Assembly: GCF_014642855.1 (NCBI RefSeq)
Contig: NZ_BMJB01000001.1
Span: 2,604,001-2,668,000, forward strand
DNA: 64,000 nt
From: Edaphobacter acidisoli
GTDB taxonomy: Bacteria > Acidobacteriota > Terriglobia > Terriglobales > Acidobacteriaceae
Direction: 5' to 3'
A program made the position numbers and the translations under genes. Each line of letters begins with the position of its first letter. The stretch's first letter is position 1. Positions 55,467-63,245 of the stretch are shown piece after piece. The notes under the pieces are model-generated. The model worked only from the letters and a program-made list of their open reading frames with translations. It did not search any database and was not told the DNA's origin.

Positions 55467-56309
55467 CTACTCGCTGGCGCGCTTCATCAGGTCGGTGGAC
55501 TGAATGGTCCTGGCGGCGATGGAGTCTGGCGTCTCTTCGAGATCGTAGGAGATCTCGAAGATGCCGGGTGTGGCTGCGGGAAGCGCGGCGATGTGTTTCG
55601 TCAGGTTCTTCCAGTCGATGGTGCCGGAGCCGGGCCAGAGATGGTCGTCGCGCTGGCCTTGATTGTCGTGCAGGTGAAGCTGGGCGATGCGTGGGCCGAG
55701 ATGCTCAAAGGCGTCGTCGATGCCTTTGTTCTCCGGCGCAGCAAGGTGCGCGTGGCCTACGTCGAGGCAGATGCCGACGCGGTCGAAGTGGCCGACTTTG
55801 AGGATTTCGAGCAGGTGCGCAGGCGTAGTGACGTCGTTCTGGAGATTTTCAAGCAGGATGCGGATGCCGAGTGGGTGCGCGAATGCTTTCAGGTGCTCGA
55901 TGGCGGTGAGCGAATTTTCGAGGGCGCGTGTGTCCCACGGTTCGTCTTTGAGGCCGAGGTGAAGGACTGCGGCGGTGATGGGGATGTGCTCGGCGGACTC
56001 GAGCGCGCGCTTGACCTCGTCCATGGCATCGATGCGGCGCGACTTTTCGGCGTCAATGAGGTTGAGCGATGGAGCTACGTGGCGCGACCAGTGCGCTTCG
56101 GTGAAGATGGGCTGGTGCAGCGTGGCGGCTACTTCATTCGAACGGAACCAGGAGGCGATCTCGCGCAGGTTGGAGCGGTCTGTGTAGTCGAAGTGGTGTC
56201 GCGCGGCGAAGAGTTCGATGGTCTTCGCGCCGCCTTGATGAAGTGCATCGAGCAGGCCGGGGTGCAGGCGCTGCTCCAGGAAGACGTGGGTCGATAGGCC
56301 GGGTTGCAT
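55467..56309 (-). CDS. Sugar phosphate isomerase/epimerase (TIM barrel, AP_endonuc_2)
   Basis: This 280-residue protein of the xylose isomerase-like TIM-barrel family has metal-binding and catalytic blocks in the usual places: LENLQND near residue 155, GICLDVGHAHL near 185 and QLHLHDNQGQRDDHLWPGSG near 215. Such proteins convert sugars, inositols or hydroxypyruvate, or repair DNA. The frame opens 16 codons earlier, and the GTG and ATG at 56312 and 56309 are both plausible; ATG is used. It is divergent from the SGNH pair. No sugar operon is next to it. Confidence 0.88.
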   Translation of the reverse strand: MQPGLSTHVFLEQRLHPGLLDALHQGGAKTIELFAARHHFDYTDRSNLREIASWFRSNEVAATLHQPIFTEAHWSRHVAPSLNLIDAEKSRRIDAMDEVKRALESAEHIPITAAVLHLGLKDEPWDTRALENSLTAIEHLKAFAHPLGIRILLENLQNDVTTPAHLLEILKVGHFDRVGICLDVGHAHLAAPENKGIDDAFEHLGPRIAQLHLHDNQGQRDDHLWPGSGTIDWKNLTKHIAALPAATPGIFEISYDLEETPDSIAARTIQSTDLMKRASE

Positions 56310-56408
56310 CACCCTTAGGGTATAGCAGCAGGCGCACGGGTGGTGTGTGTCTTGCAAGGTTCGCGTGGGGCGCGGTTAGAATCGGAGGGCTGCTGAAAGG
56401 AGCGTTGG

Positions 56409-57158
56409 ATGAGGCGTCTGTTGTGCGCGTGTCTGTGCGGGGTGCTGGGAGTTGCGATGGGACAGGCACAGGCTGCTCCGGCTGCTGCACCGTCTTCTGA
56501 CCAGGCGGCGCGGCGGGAGGCTATCCAGCAGAGGTTGGCGGACTGGCCTCAACTGGATCATTACCGCGCGGCCAATGCTGCGCTTGCTCCTGTGGCTGCG
56601 GGTGAGCAGCGCGTGGTGTTTTATGGCGCTTCGGTGGCGGAGTACTGGGGAAAGAATGGCAGCGTGTTTTTTCCGGGAAAGCCATATATCAACCGAGGAA
56701 TCGGCGGACAGATTTCGTCGCAACTGCTGCTGCGGTTTCGGCAGGACGTGATTGATCTGCATCCCGCGGCGGTAGTGATTCTGGAAGGGACGAACGATAT
56801 CTCGAACAGCAAGCTGACGCCGGAGATGACGGAGAATAACTGGGAGTCGATGGTGGACCTTGCCAAAGCGAATGGAATTCGCGTGGTCCTCACGTCGATC
56901 ACGCCGGTGTCGGACTTTCCCTGGCACCGCGGAATGCATCCGGCGGGAATCATTCGCACGACGAATGCGTGGCTGAAGGCATACTGCGCGAACCACTCGC
57001 TGGTCTATGTGGATTTCTACTCCGTGCTCGTCAATTCGGAGGGCGGGATGAAGGCAGACCTTACAGTGGATGGCGTTCATGCGACGCCGAAGGGTTATGC
57101 GGTGATGGCTCCGCTGGTGCAGGCGGGGATTGATGAAGCTCTTGGTAAAAAGGAATAA
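56409..57158 (+). CDS. SGNH/GDSL hydrolase, first of tandem pair, GAS in place of GDS
   Basis: This 249-residue exported hydrolase has a signal peptide (about 1-22) and the SGNH blocks: FYGAS (block I, Ser75), RGIGGQ (block II), GTNDIS (block III) and DGVHATPKGY (block V, catalytic Asp and His). In block I the Asp of GDS is Ala, while Ser is kept, so activity is possible. It is 55-60 percent identical by eye to the next gene. Likely substrates are carbohydrate esters or lipids outside the cell. The start is near CTGAAAGGAGCG, with AAGGAG about six bases upstream. Confidence 0.88.
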   Translation: MRRLLCACLCGVLGVAMGQAQAAPAAAPSSDQAARREAIQQRLADWPQLDHYRAANAALAPVAAGEQRVVFYGASVAEYWGKNGSVFFPGKPYINRGIGGQISSQLLLRFRQDVIDLHPAAVVILEGTNDISNSKLTPEMTENNWESMVDLAKANGIRVVLTSITPVSDFPWHRGMHPAGIIRTTNAWLKAYCANHSLVYVDFYSVLVNSEGGMKADLTVDGVHATPKGYAVMAPLVQAGIDEALGKKE

Positions 57159-57191
57159 TAACCAACATTTGCAATGGGATGGAGTGACCGA

Positions 57192-57965
57192 ATGAAGATC
57201 TTTGCCTGTGCAGTTGTTCTTGCTTGTGCGTCGTGCGTGCCTGCCAGCTATGGTCAGGCAGCGGCAGCTTCACCTTCTCCGGCTGCTGAGCCGTCTTCGG
57301 CCCAGATGGCGAAGGAGATCGCCGCAATGAAGACGAAGCTGGATGATTGGCCGCAGCTTGGGCGGTATCGCGCAGACAACGCTGCGTTGGGGCCAGTGGC
57401 TGCGGGCGAACAACGCGTGGTCTTCTTTGGCGACTCGATCACCGATGCCTGGGGAAGAGTGCCGGACACAGGCGAGTTCTTTCCCGGCAAGCCTTACGTG
57501 AACCGCGGCATCAGCGGGCAGACGACTGAGCAGATGGTGGTGCGGTTCCGGCAGGACGTGATTGACCTGCATCCTTCTGCCGTTGTGATTCTGGCGGGAA
57601 CGAACGACGTGGCCGGAAACACAGGGCCGATGACTCCGGAGATGACGGAGGAGAACTGGAAGTCGATGGCTGATCTGGCGCGCGCCAATGGGATTCGCGT
57701 GATCTTTGCTTCGGTGCTGCCGTCGCGGGACTTTCCTTGGCACAAGGGGCTCGATCCGGCACCGAAGATTCGCACGCTGAACAACTGGTTGCAGGGCTAC
57801 TGCGTGACGCACTCGCTGACGTATCTGGACTACTACTCGTCGATGGCTGCGGACGATGGCGGCATGAAGCCGGGCATTAGCAAGGATGGCGTGCATCCGA
57901 ATACGGCTGGGTACGCGATTATGGCTCCGCTGGCCGAGGCCGCGATTGCGAAGGCGCTGAAGTAG
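57192..57965 (+). CDS. SGNH/GDSL hydrolase, second of tandem pair
   Basis: This 257-residue exported hydrolase has a signal peptide (about 1-22) and complete SGNH blocks: FFGDSITDAWG (Ser82), RGISGQ, GTNDVAG and DGVHPNTAGY. It follows the first gene after 33 bases in the same direction, and both share length, order and long identical segments such as RFRQDVIDLHP, so the pair arose by duplication. GGAG seven bases before the ATG supports the start. Its substrate is likely an ester of a sugar or lipid; the family cannot show which. Confidence 0.93.
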   Translation: MKIFACAVVLACASCVPASYGQAAAASPSPAAEPSSAQMAKEIAAMKTKLDDWPQLGRYRADNAALGPVAAGEQRVVFFGDSITDAWGRVPDTGEFFPGKPYVNRGISGQTTEQMVVRFRQDVIDLHPSAVVILAGTNDVAGNTGPMTPEMTEENWKSMADLARANGIRVIFASVLPSRDFPWHKGLDPAPKIRTLNNWLQGYCVTHSLTYLDYYSSMAADDGGMKPGISKDGVHPNTAGYAIMAPLAEAAIAKALK

Positions 57966-57980
57966 CGCTCCGTGTTCTGA

Positions 57981-59294
57981 TTACGGGATGACAAAGCGAA
58001 GCACGCCGTGGAAATATTGAGGCTTGCCGTCCTGAATCAGTGGCCGGAATTTCCACTCGTGCCATACATTCAACACGGCGCCTTGAGCAGCGATTGGAAC
58101 CTTTGTAAATCCAATACCTGCAAGCTTGCCCTGCTCGTCTACACTCACTCGGACTTCGATAACTTCGCCAGACTGAAGGCCACTCGATGGCCATTTCGGC
58201 TCAACAAGATTGATAGCAAGACTTCTTACCTCGGCATCGCTCAGCTCGGGCAAAGGGTTACCGATCTTTGTTTCGAATGAAAAGCCTAGACCGCCATCCA
58301 CCTGAACGCGGTTTCCGCTTTTATCAACAGCGGACTTGAACTTCCAGTGACGTACCTGATCGCGCGCAGGATCATCCAGGCCAGCGTTGTCAGAATTCAA
58401 AGGCCATGCCTCTCGAACTACTCCATCTCTATCTACCGAGACATACATTGCAAGCCGACCATGGACATTGCCCGACTGCACTGGGGGCCAAGTGATTTCC
58501 GGGTTACCTGCACTGAGCTGCTCCATCGCTGCCGAACTCACAGCCACAGATTCAAAGCGATTGTCGTCTGCTCCGAGAGGTGTGAAAAGGTCAGCTACAT
58601 TTTTTATTTTTGATTCGTCTTCGAGAGTAGTCACAGCGCCAACGAGTCTAGTTCCCGGCTCTGGATCGTTGACGAATTGCATTGGAAACTGCTTTTTGCC
58701 GAAGCCACGGTAATCATGGAACTCCATTGCATAACGCGGGCTGCCATAAAATTTCAGCATTCCTTTGCCATCGAAGCAGATATTCGAAAAGGCATCCGTT
58801 GCCCTGTCGCCCGTTCCGATCTTTGATTGCGCTCGCGCACAAGCATCGGATTTATTTCCATTGGGCAACGTAATTTGTTCAAGCTGGATGCCGCTTGCTG
58901 TCCATCCTGCAGCATCAGGGATAGGTTCGAAAGCCGCAATGACGAATTCACGAAGCCACAGCGGGAAATAATCTCCTTCGTCCTTCTCTGTCTTTTTGCC
59001 TTCAGCAACGACGATGGTTTGCTTGAGGCCTTCTTTGTCGGTGACTTCGCGCCGCCACTGGTCAGGTGACATCCACCACTCTTCAATGGTCCCCTGATAT
59101 GGAGATTGCGGGTTATCAGGTTCGGAGACCACAATCCGCATGTGGAAGGGACGCGCATCTGACCCGGTAAGCAGAGTCTTGTTCAGTGCTTTGGTTACCT
59201 CATCCCCCATCGGTATGCTAGTTCGCTTGATCTGAGTGTAGGCAGATGGAGATGCAATAAGCAGGAGAATGCCTGCAAGGGCCAGGTTTTTCAT
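57981..59294 (-). CDS. Exported protein with two TonB-C-like domains
   Basis: This 437-residue exported protein has a signal peptide (about 1-20), an N-terminal domain of about 240 residues without a known motif, and two successive beta-rich domains that look like the TonB C-terminal domain (about 275-350 and 365-437), each with VSVDxxGxV followed by a WKF strand. Acidobacterial energy-transducer-like proteins have this shape, but the membrane anchor and Pro-rich linker of true TonB are missing. It may bind receptor TonB boxes or act in the periplasm. A long ORF in the opposite direction is a shadow. Confidence 0.7.
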   Translation of the reverse strand: MKNLALAGILLLIASPSAYTQIKRTSIPMGDEVTKALNKTLLTGSDARPFHMRIVVSEPDNPQSPYQGTIEEWWMSPDQWRREVTDKEGLKQTIVVAEGKKTEKDEGDYFPLWLREFVIAAFEPIPDAAGWTASGIQLEQITLPNGNKSDACARAQSKIGTGDRATDAFSNICFDGKGMLKFYGSPRYAMEFHDYRGFGKKQFPMQFVNDPEPGTRLVGAVTTLEDESKIKNVADLFTPLGADDNRFESVAVSSAAMEQLSAGNPEITWPPVQSGNVHGRLAMYVSVDRDGVVREAWPLNSDNAGLDDPARDQVRHWKFKSAVDKSGNRVQVDGGLGFSFETKIGNPLPELSDAEVRSLAINLVEPKWPSSGLQSGEVIEVRVSVDEQGKLAGIGFTKVPIAAQGAVLNVWHEWKFRPLIQDGKPQYFHGVLRFVIP

Positions 59295-59332
59295 CGTGCA
59301 AATATACCTCACAGAGCCGTGCCTAACGGCCT

Positions 59333-61081
59333 TCAATAGCCTTCGGCTTTGCCGTAGTCGTGGCGGTTGTCGTGGCCGCCTAGCAGCTCGTGGGTTTTGG
59401 GGTCGATGGCGATCAGCTCGCTGTCGCCCCAGACTCCGGGGTTGTGCTCGTCGGCGACGGCGTCGCGGTGAACGGCGTAGCCCATCGCGCGGAGTTGTGC
59501 GACGACTTTGATGGGAAACTTCTTCTCGACGTCGATGCGGTCGGGCAGGTATTGGTGATGGAAGCGTGGGGCGTCGGCGGCCTGCTGGATGTTCAGGTGG
59601 TTGTCGATGGTGCTGATGATGTCGTTGGCGACGGTGGTGATGATGGTCGAGCCGCCGGGTGAGCCGAGGACGTAGCGGAGCTGGCCCTTGCGCGTGATGA
59701 TGGTCGGGGTCATCGCGGAGAGCGGGCGCTTGAAGGGGGCGATGGCGTTCGCCGGGCCTTGAATGAGGCCGTACATGTTCGGGACGCCTTGCTTGGAGGC
59801 GAAGTCGTCCATCTCGTCGTTGAGCAGGAAGCCGAGGCCCGCGACGGTGACGCCGGAGCCGAAGGTGTTGTTGAGGGTGAAGGTGTTGGCGACGGCGTTG
59901 CCTTCGGAGTCGACGATGGAGAAGTGCGTCGTCTGCATGGATTCGTGCGCGGGCGGCGGCATCTTCGGCGGGGGCGGCATGAAGCCTGCGGGGCGGACGA
60001 GGTCTGCGCTGGGCGTGGGTTTGGTGCGGCTGATGGTCTTGCGCCAGGCGGCGGCGTAGCGCGGGTTGGTCATCTGGGCGACGGGTTGCGGGGTGAAGTC
60101 GGGGTCACCGAGATAGTCGGCGCGGTCCATGTAGGCGCGACGGAAGGCTTCGGTGATGATGTGGACCTGGCCGACGCTGCGGTCGGGGCCGAGCTTCCGG
60201 AGGTGGTAGCCGGAGAGGATGTTGAGGATCTCGACAAGGACGAGGCCGCCGGAGGACGGTGGCGGGGCGGTGATGACCTGGTAGCCGCGGTAGTTGCCGA
60301 GGATCGGCGCGCGGTCCTTGACCTGGTAGGCGGCGAGGTCGGCGGCGGTGATGAGGCCGCCGTTGGCCTTCTCGAAGGTGGCGATCTCCTGTGCCATCGC
60401 GCCTTTGTAGAAGGTGTCGGGGTCGGCGGCGATGCGGCGGAGGGTCTCGGCGAGCTCGGGTTGGCGGAAGGTGTCGCCGGGCTGGTAGAAGTTGCCGTCG
60501 CGCTGGAAGATGTGGGCGGAGACGGGGAACCTGGTGACGTTCTTGGCGTGGAGGTTGTCGGCTTCCTGCTCGGTGAGGACGAAGCCGTTGGTGGCGAGGG
60601 CGATGGCGGGGGCCATGTCCTGGGCGAGGGTGAGCTTGCCGAAGTGGCTCTGGGCGTAGACGAGGCCGGCGACGGTGCCGGGAACTCCGCTGGCCTTGTA
60701 GCCGAGGGTGGACATGCCGGGGACGACGTTGCCCTGGGCGTCGAGGTACATGTTGGTGCTGGCGGCGGCGGGAGCCTCTTCGCGGTAGTCGAGGAAGTGG
60801 GTGGTGCCGTCGTGCATGCGGATGAGCATGAAGCCGCCGCCGCCGATGTTTCCGGCCTGCGGGTAGACGACGGCGAGGGAGAAGGCCACCGCGACGGCGG
60901 CGTCGATGGCGTTGCCGCCTTCCTTGAGGATGGCTACGCCGGAGTCGGTGGCGTTGTGCTGGATGGTGACGACCATCGCGTGGCGGGCGCGGACGGGCTG
61001 CTCGGAGTGGGGCTGGGCAAGCGCGGGGACGGCGACGGCGAGGAGCAGGGCGAGGACTCTGCTCCGGGGTGATTCGGTCAC
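59333..61081 (-). CDS. ggt: Gamma-glutamyltransferase
   Basis: Ggt cleaves glutathione and other gamma-glutamyl compounds in the periplasm and self-processes into two subunits. The 582-residue protein has a signal peptide (about 1-22), the block GGNAIDAAVAVAFSL (about 55-69), and the catalytic Thr384 in TTHFSIVD where self-cleavage occurs. GSPGGSTI with oxyanion residues follows in the small subunit. GTG at 61081 is the start, with AGGAG eight bases upstream. The lid loop between about residues 400 and 430 appears short. Copy D of the long repeat is directly upstream. Confidence 0.96.
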   Translation of the reverse strand: MTESPRSRVLALLLAVAVPALAQPHSEQPVRARHAMVVTIQHNATDSGVAILKEGGNAIDAAVAVAFSLAVVYPQAGNIGGGGFMLIRMHDGTTHFLDYREEAPAAASTNMYLDAQGNVVPGMSTLGYKASGVPGTVAGLVYAQSHFGKLTLAQDMAPAIALATNGFVLTEQEADNLHAKNVTRFPVSAHIFQRDGNFYQPGDTFRQPELAETLRRIAADPDTFYKGAMAQEIATFEKANGGLITAADLAAYQVKDRAPILGNYRGYQVITAPPPSSGGLVLVEILNILSGYHLRKLGPDRSVGQVHIITEAFRRAYMDRADYLGDPDFTPQPVAQMTNPRYAAAWRKTISRTKPTPSADLVRPAGFMPPPPKMPPPAHESMQTTHFSIVDSEGNAVANTFTLNNTFGSGVTVAGLGFLLNDEMDDFASKQGVPNMYGLIQGPANAIAPFKRPLSAMTPTIITRKGQLRYVLGSPGGSTIITTVANDIISTIDNHLNIQQAADAPRFHHQYLPDRIDVEKKFPIKVVAQLRAMGYAVHRDAVADEHNPGVWGDSELIAIDPKTHELLGGHDNRHDYGKAEGY

Positions 61082-61126
61082 TTCGGGTTCTCCTGTGGGC
61101 TCAGGTGAACCATGATAGCGGGTTGT

Positions 61127-61395
61127 CCCCCCCTCCCCCCTACTTTTTGCGCAAAGTCTTCAAAGTATTTGGGTTAAGTCTGGACTTCAAGGTTTTCATT
61201 TTCAGTGGCTTTCGCTCCCAATGAGAAAAGCCCCGGCTTGTGCCGGGGCTTTCTTGATTCTGTTTCTATTTTACGGGGTGGGACAAAACTAAACCGCCAA
61301 CTTGCGGGAGAAAATTTTTGTAGCGGAAGTGGTTTGATCGGTTGGGGTTGGCGGGTTTTGCGGGTGGGATATGTGGGCTTTGGGGGCTTGACAGG
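61127..61395 (+). repeat. Long intergenic repeat, copy D
   Basis: It begins with a C-rich tract (CCCCCCCTCCCCCC) and TACTTTTTGCGCAAAGTCTTCA (in part), continues with a GCCCCGG hairpin (61227-61252), then ACAAAACTAAACCGCCA and ends with GGGGGCTTGACAGG. It is 269 bp, the longest of the four copies. The TTGACA end points towards ispE. Confidence 0.88.
61227..61255 (+). terminator. Terminator-like hairpin inside repeat copy D
   Basis: AAAGCCCCGG pairs with CCGGGGCTTT around CTTGTG, followed by CTTG. No plus-strand gene lies just upstream, so it is part of the repeat rather than a gene terminator. Confidence 0.6.
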
Positions 61396-61446
61396 AATTG
61401 ATGGCGCGGAGGATTCGGGTCGTTTCGCCCTACGGGCTTCACTCCG

Positions 61447-61466
61447 ACCCTTCGACTTCGCTCAGG
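61447..61466. repeat. Short palindromic repeat CCCTTCGACTTCGCTCAGGG
   Basis: The inverted copy of the element at 2151-2170. It lies in a palindrome cluster (about 61410-61540) before ispE, together with a GGCTAAAGCACTGGGCT and GCCGTGCCCTT block that resembles sequence found inside ispE. Confidence 0.75.
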
Positions 61467-61592
61467 GCAGAGCGAGATGCGCTTCGCGGGGCTTGTTTTG
61501 GCACGGAGACCCATGGCTAAAGCACTGGGCTACCAGCCGTGCCCTTCCACCTGAGGACTCTTTGTCCTGTTGCGAATTTAGAATGAAGAGCT

Positions 61593-62897
61593 ATGACGAC
61601 GACGGTTCGTTCGTATTCGAAGATCAATCTTGGGCTGGCGATTGGGCCGGTGCGCGGGGATGGGTTTCATGGGCTGGCGACGATGTATCAGACGCTGGGG
61701 CTGCATGACCTGGTGACGGTGTCGGCTCGAATGCTGGGTGCGGGCGCGGCTTCGCGGATTTCTTTGACGACGAACGATAAGCGCGTGCCGGTGGATGCGC
61801 GGAATACCTGCTGGAAGATGGTGGAGCGGGCGCTTGGGCGGCTGGGGTTGGCGGCTGAGGTTGCTATCCATATAGAGAAGCGGCTGCCAGTGCAGGGTGG
61901 GATGGGGGCTGGGTCGGCGAATGCAGCGGCGGCTTTGCTTGGGTTGGAACGGGAGCTTGGGTTTGCTTTGCCGGGGGCTGAGCGACTGCGGCTGGCGGGC
62001 GAGGTGGGGTCGGATGTGCCTCTGTTTTTGCTGGGTGGAGCGGTGCTGGGGCTGGGGCGTGGGGAGATGGTGTTTGCTATGCCGGATTTTCCGCGGACGT
62101 GGTGTGTGGTGGCGGTTCCGGAGGTGGGGGTTTCGACGCCGCAGGCTTTTCGGGATTGGGATGCTTTGGCCTCAGGGGCTAAAGCCCCTTCTTCACACAG
62201 TGGAGTTTACGGCACCGCTGAAGCCGTGCCCTTAACGGCACCCGGCGATGAGTCGGGCTTTCAGCCCTCTGAAATCTCTGGTCACCCTGAACCTGGGGCT
62301 TCGCCCCAGGCTGGTATAAAACGGGCCTTCGGCCCTGAAAGCTTGGCCAGTTCTACTCTTCCGAGAGCTGCTTTACGGGAGAATCGTGGGTTGACTTCCG
62401 TTCCTGCGGTCGATAGACTTGAGATGTTGAGTCTTGCTTATGCGTCCCTGTCTGCCCCTGTTGGAGCGAGGACTGGCGATGGTAAAGCTGGAACATCCGG
62501 TATCGTTCGCGTTGAAGTGCCTGATTTGAAGCAGGTTGAGTCTGACAGAGGTCAGACAACGGCGATGAATGATCTGGCCGAGGATGCCCTTCTCGCGCTT
62601 GTCCGCACCGGGATTGGAAACCGTGGTCTTCAGAATGACTTTGAAGATGTGGTATTTCCTAAGCATCCCTCCTTGCGGCAGATCAAGCGTCAATTGATGG
62701 GTGATGGTTCGGCTGGCTCCGGCGGCACGGCTGTTTATGCTGCGCTTTCGGGTTCCGGGTCGGCGCTGTTTGGACTTTACCGGTCCGAGGCGGATGCAGT
62801 GGCGGCTCAACGGCGCGTTCAGGAGTCTGGGTGCAAGGCGTTACTAACGACTACGCTGCCCCGCACGGATTACTGGCGCGAGATGTTCGCGGAGTGA
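61593..62897 (+). CDS. ispE: 4-diphosphocytidyl-2-C-methyl-D-erythritol kinase with an in-frame palindrome insert
   Basis: IspE phosphorylates CDP-ME in the MEP route to isoprenoids. The GHMP kinase blocks are all present: SKINLGLAIGPVRGDGFH (about residues 9-26), PVQGGMGAGSANAAAALLG (98-116) and SGSGSALFGLY near residue 390. The length of 434 residues far exceeds the usual 280-320. The extra part (about 190-265) corresponds to 62174-62335, where five palindromes typical of intergenic repeats are read through in frame. Homology resumes at LSLAYASL and NDFEDVVFP. The insert should lie in a surface loop. It is probably functional because the frame is intact. Confidence 0.93.
   Translation: MTTTVRSYSKINLGLAIGPVRGDGFHGLATMYQTLGLHDLVTVSARMLGAGAASRISLTTNDKRVPVDARNTCWKMVERALGRLGLAAEVAIHIEKRLPVQGGMGAGSANAAAALLGLERELGFALPGAERLRLAGEVGSDVPLFLLGGAVLGLGRGEMVFAMPDFPRTWCVVAVPEVGVSTPQAFRDWDALASGAKAPSSHSGVYGTAEAVPLTAPGDESGFQPSEISGHPEPGASPQAGIKRAFGPESLASSTLPRAALRENRGLTSVPAVDRLEMLSLAYASLSAPVGARTGDGKAGTSGIVRVEVPDLKQVESDRGQTTAMNDLAEDALLALVRTGIGNRGLQNDFEDVVFPKHPSLRQIKRQLMGDGSAGSGGTAVYAALSGSGSALFGLYRSEADAVAAQRRVQESGCKALLTTTLPRTDYWREMFAE
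62174..62335 (+). repeat. Cluster of five palindromes inside the ispE coding region
   Basis: The units are AGGGGCTAAAGCCCCT (62174-62189), GGCACCGCTGAAGCCGTGCC (62211-62230), GGGCTTTCAGCCC (62255-62267), CCTGGGGCTTCGCCCCAGG (62292-62310) and GGGCCTTCGGCCC (62323-62335). They resemble palindromic intergenic repeats, and the reading frame of ispE stays open across all of them. Confidence 0.9.
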
Positions 62898-62928
62898 CCC
62901 CGTCAGGGCCTATGAACTGACGGCTTAC

Positions 62929-63002
62929 TGGGCGATCGACTAATGGTAGGTCAAGTGCCTTTGGAGCACTTTGTCTAGGTTCGAATCCTAGTCGCCCAGC
63001 CA
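62929..63002 (+). tRNA. tRNA-Gln (anticodon TTG)
   Basis: The 74-base cloverleaf has a 7-bp acceptor stem (TGGGCGA with TCGCCCA), an anticodon stem AGTGC/GCACT with loop CTTTGGA, and the T-arm GGTTCGAATCC. The anticodon TTG reads Gln CAA codons. The CCA end is encoded (63000-63002) after discriminator G. It lies between ispE and prs in the same direction. Confidence 0.95.
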
Positions 63003-63245
63003 AAAGACGACGCCCGCGCGCGATGAATTTAGGGTTCTTTGGCGGCTGAAACAGGCCGCGGAGTTGGATGGATTTTGATTCGCCGGAACGAAGGCGGATG
63101 GAAGTACGAAGTTTGAAAGAGCAGTCTTAGTTTTTGGAGTTCGCAACAAGGATTTCGAAGAACAGGCGCGGAGCCGCAACGAGGCTTCGCTTGAGACAAA
63201 CGCAGCAGGAACAACCAAAGGTCAACCAGCCCTGGAGGTTTCGAC

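Larger units (their letters stand above)
61082..61592. other. 511-bp intergenic region with repeat copy D and further palindromes
   Basis: It lies between the divergent genes ggt and ispE. It holds copy D of the long repeat (61127-61395) and, behind it, a cluster of palindromes (about 61410-61540) that includes the 20-bp element CCCTTCGACTTCGCTCAGGG. No gene is supported. Confidence 0.8.

Noticed and set aside
59759..61072. Plus-strand ORF of 437 codons opposite ggt
   Set aside because: It is Gly/Val/Asp/Glu-rich shadow sequence. The ggt catalytic motif is on the other strand.
61593..62897. ispE as a pseudogene
   Set aside because: The frame is intact over 434 codons and all kinase motifs are present on both sides of the insert.
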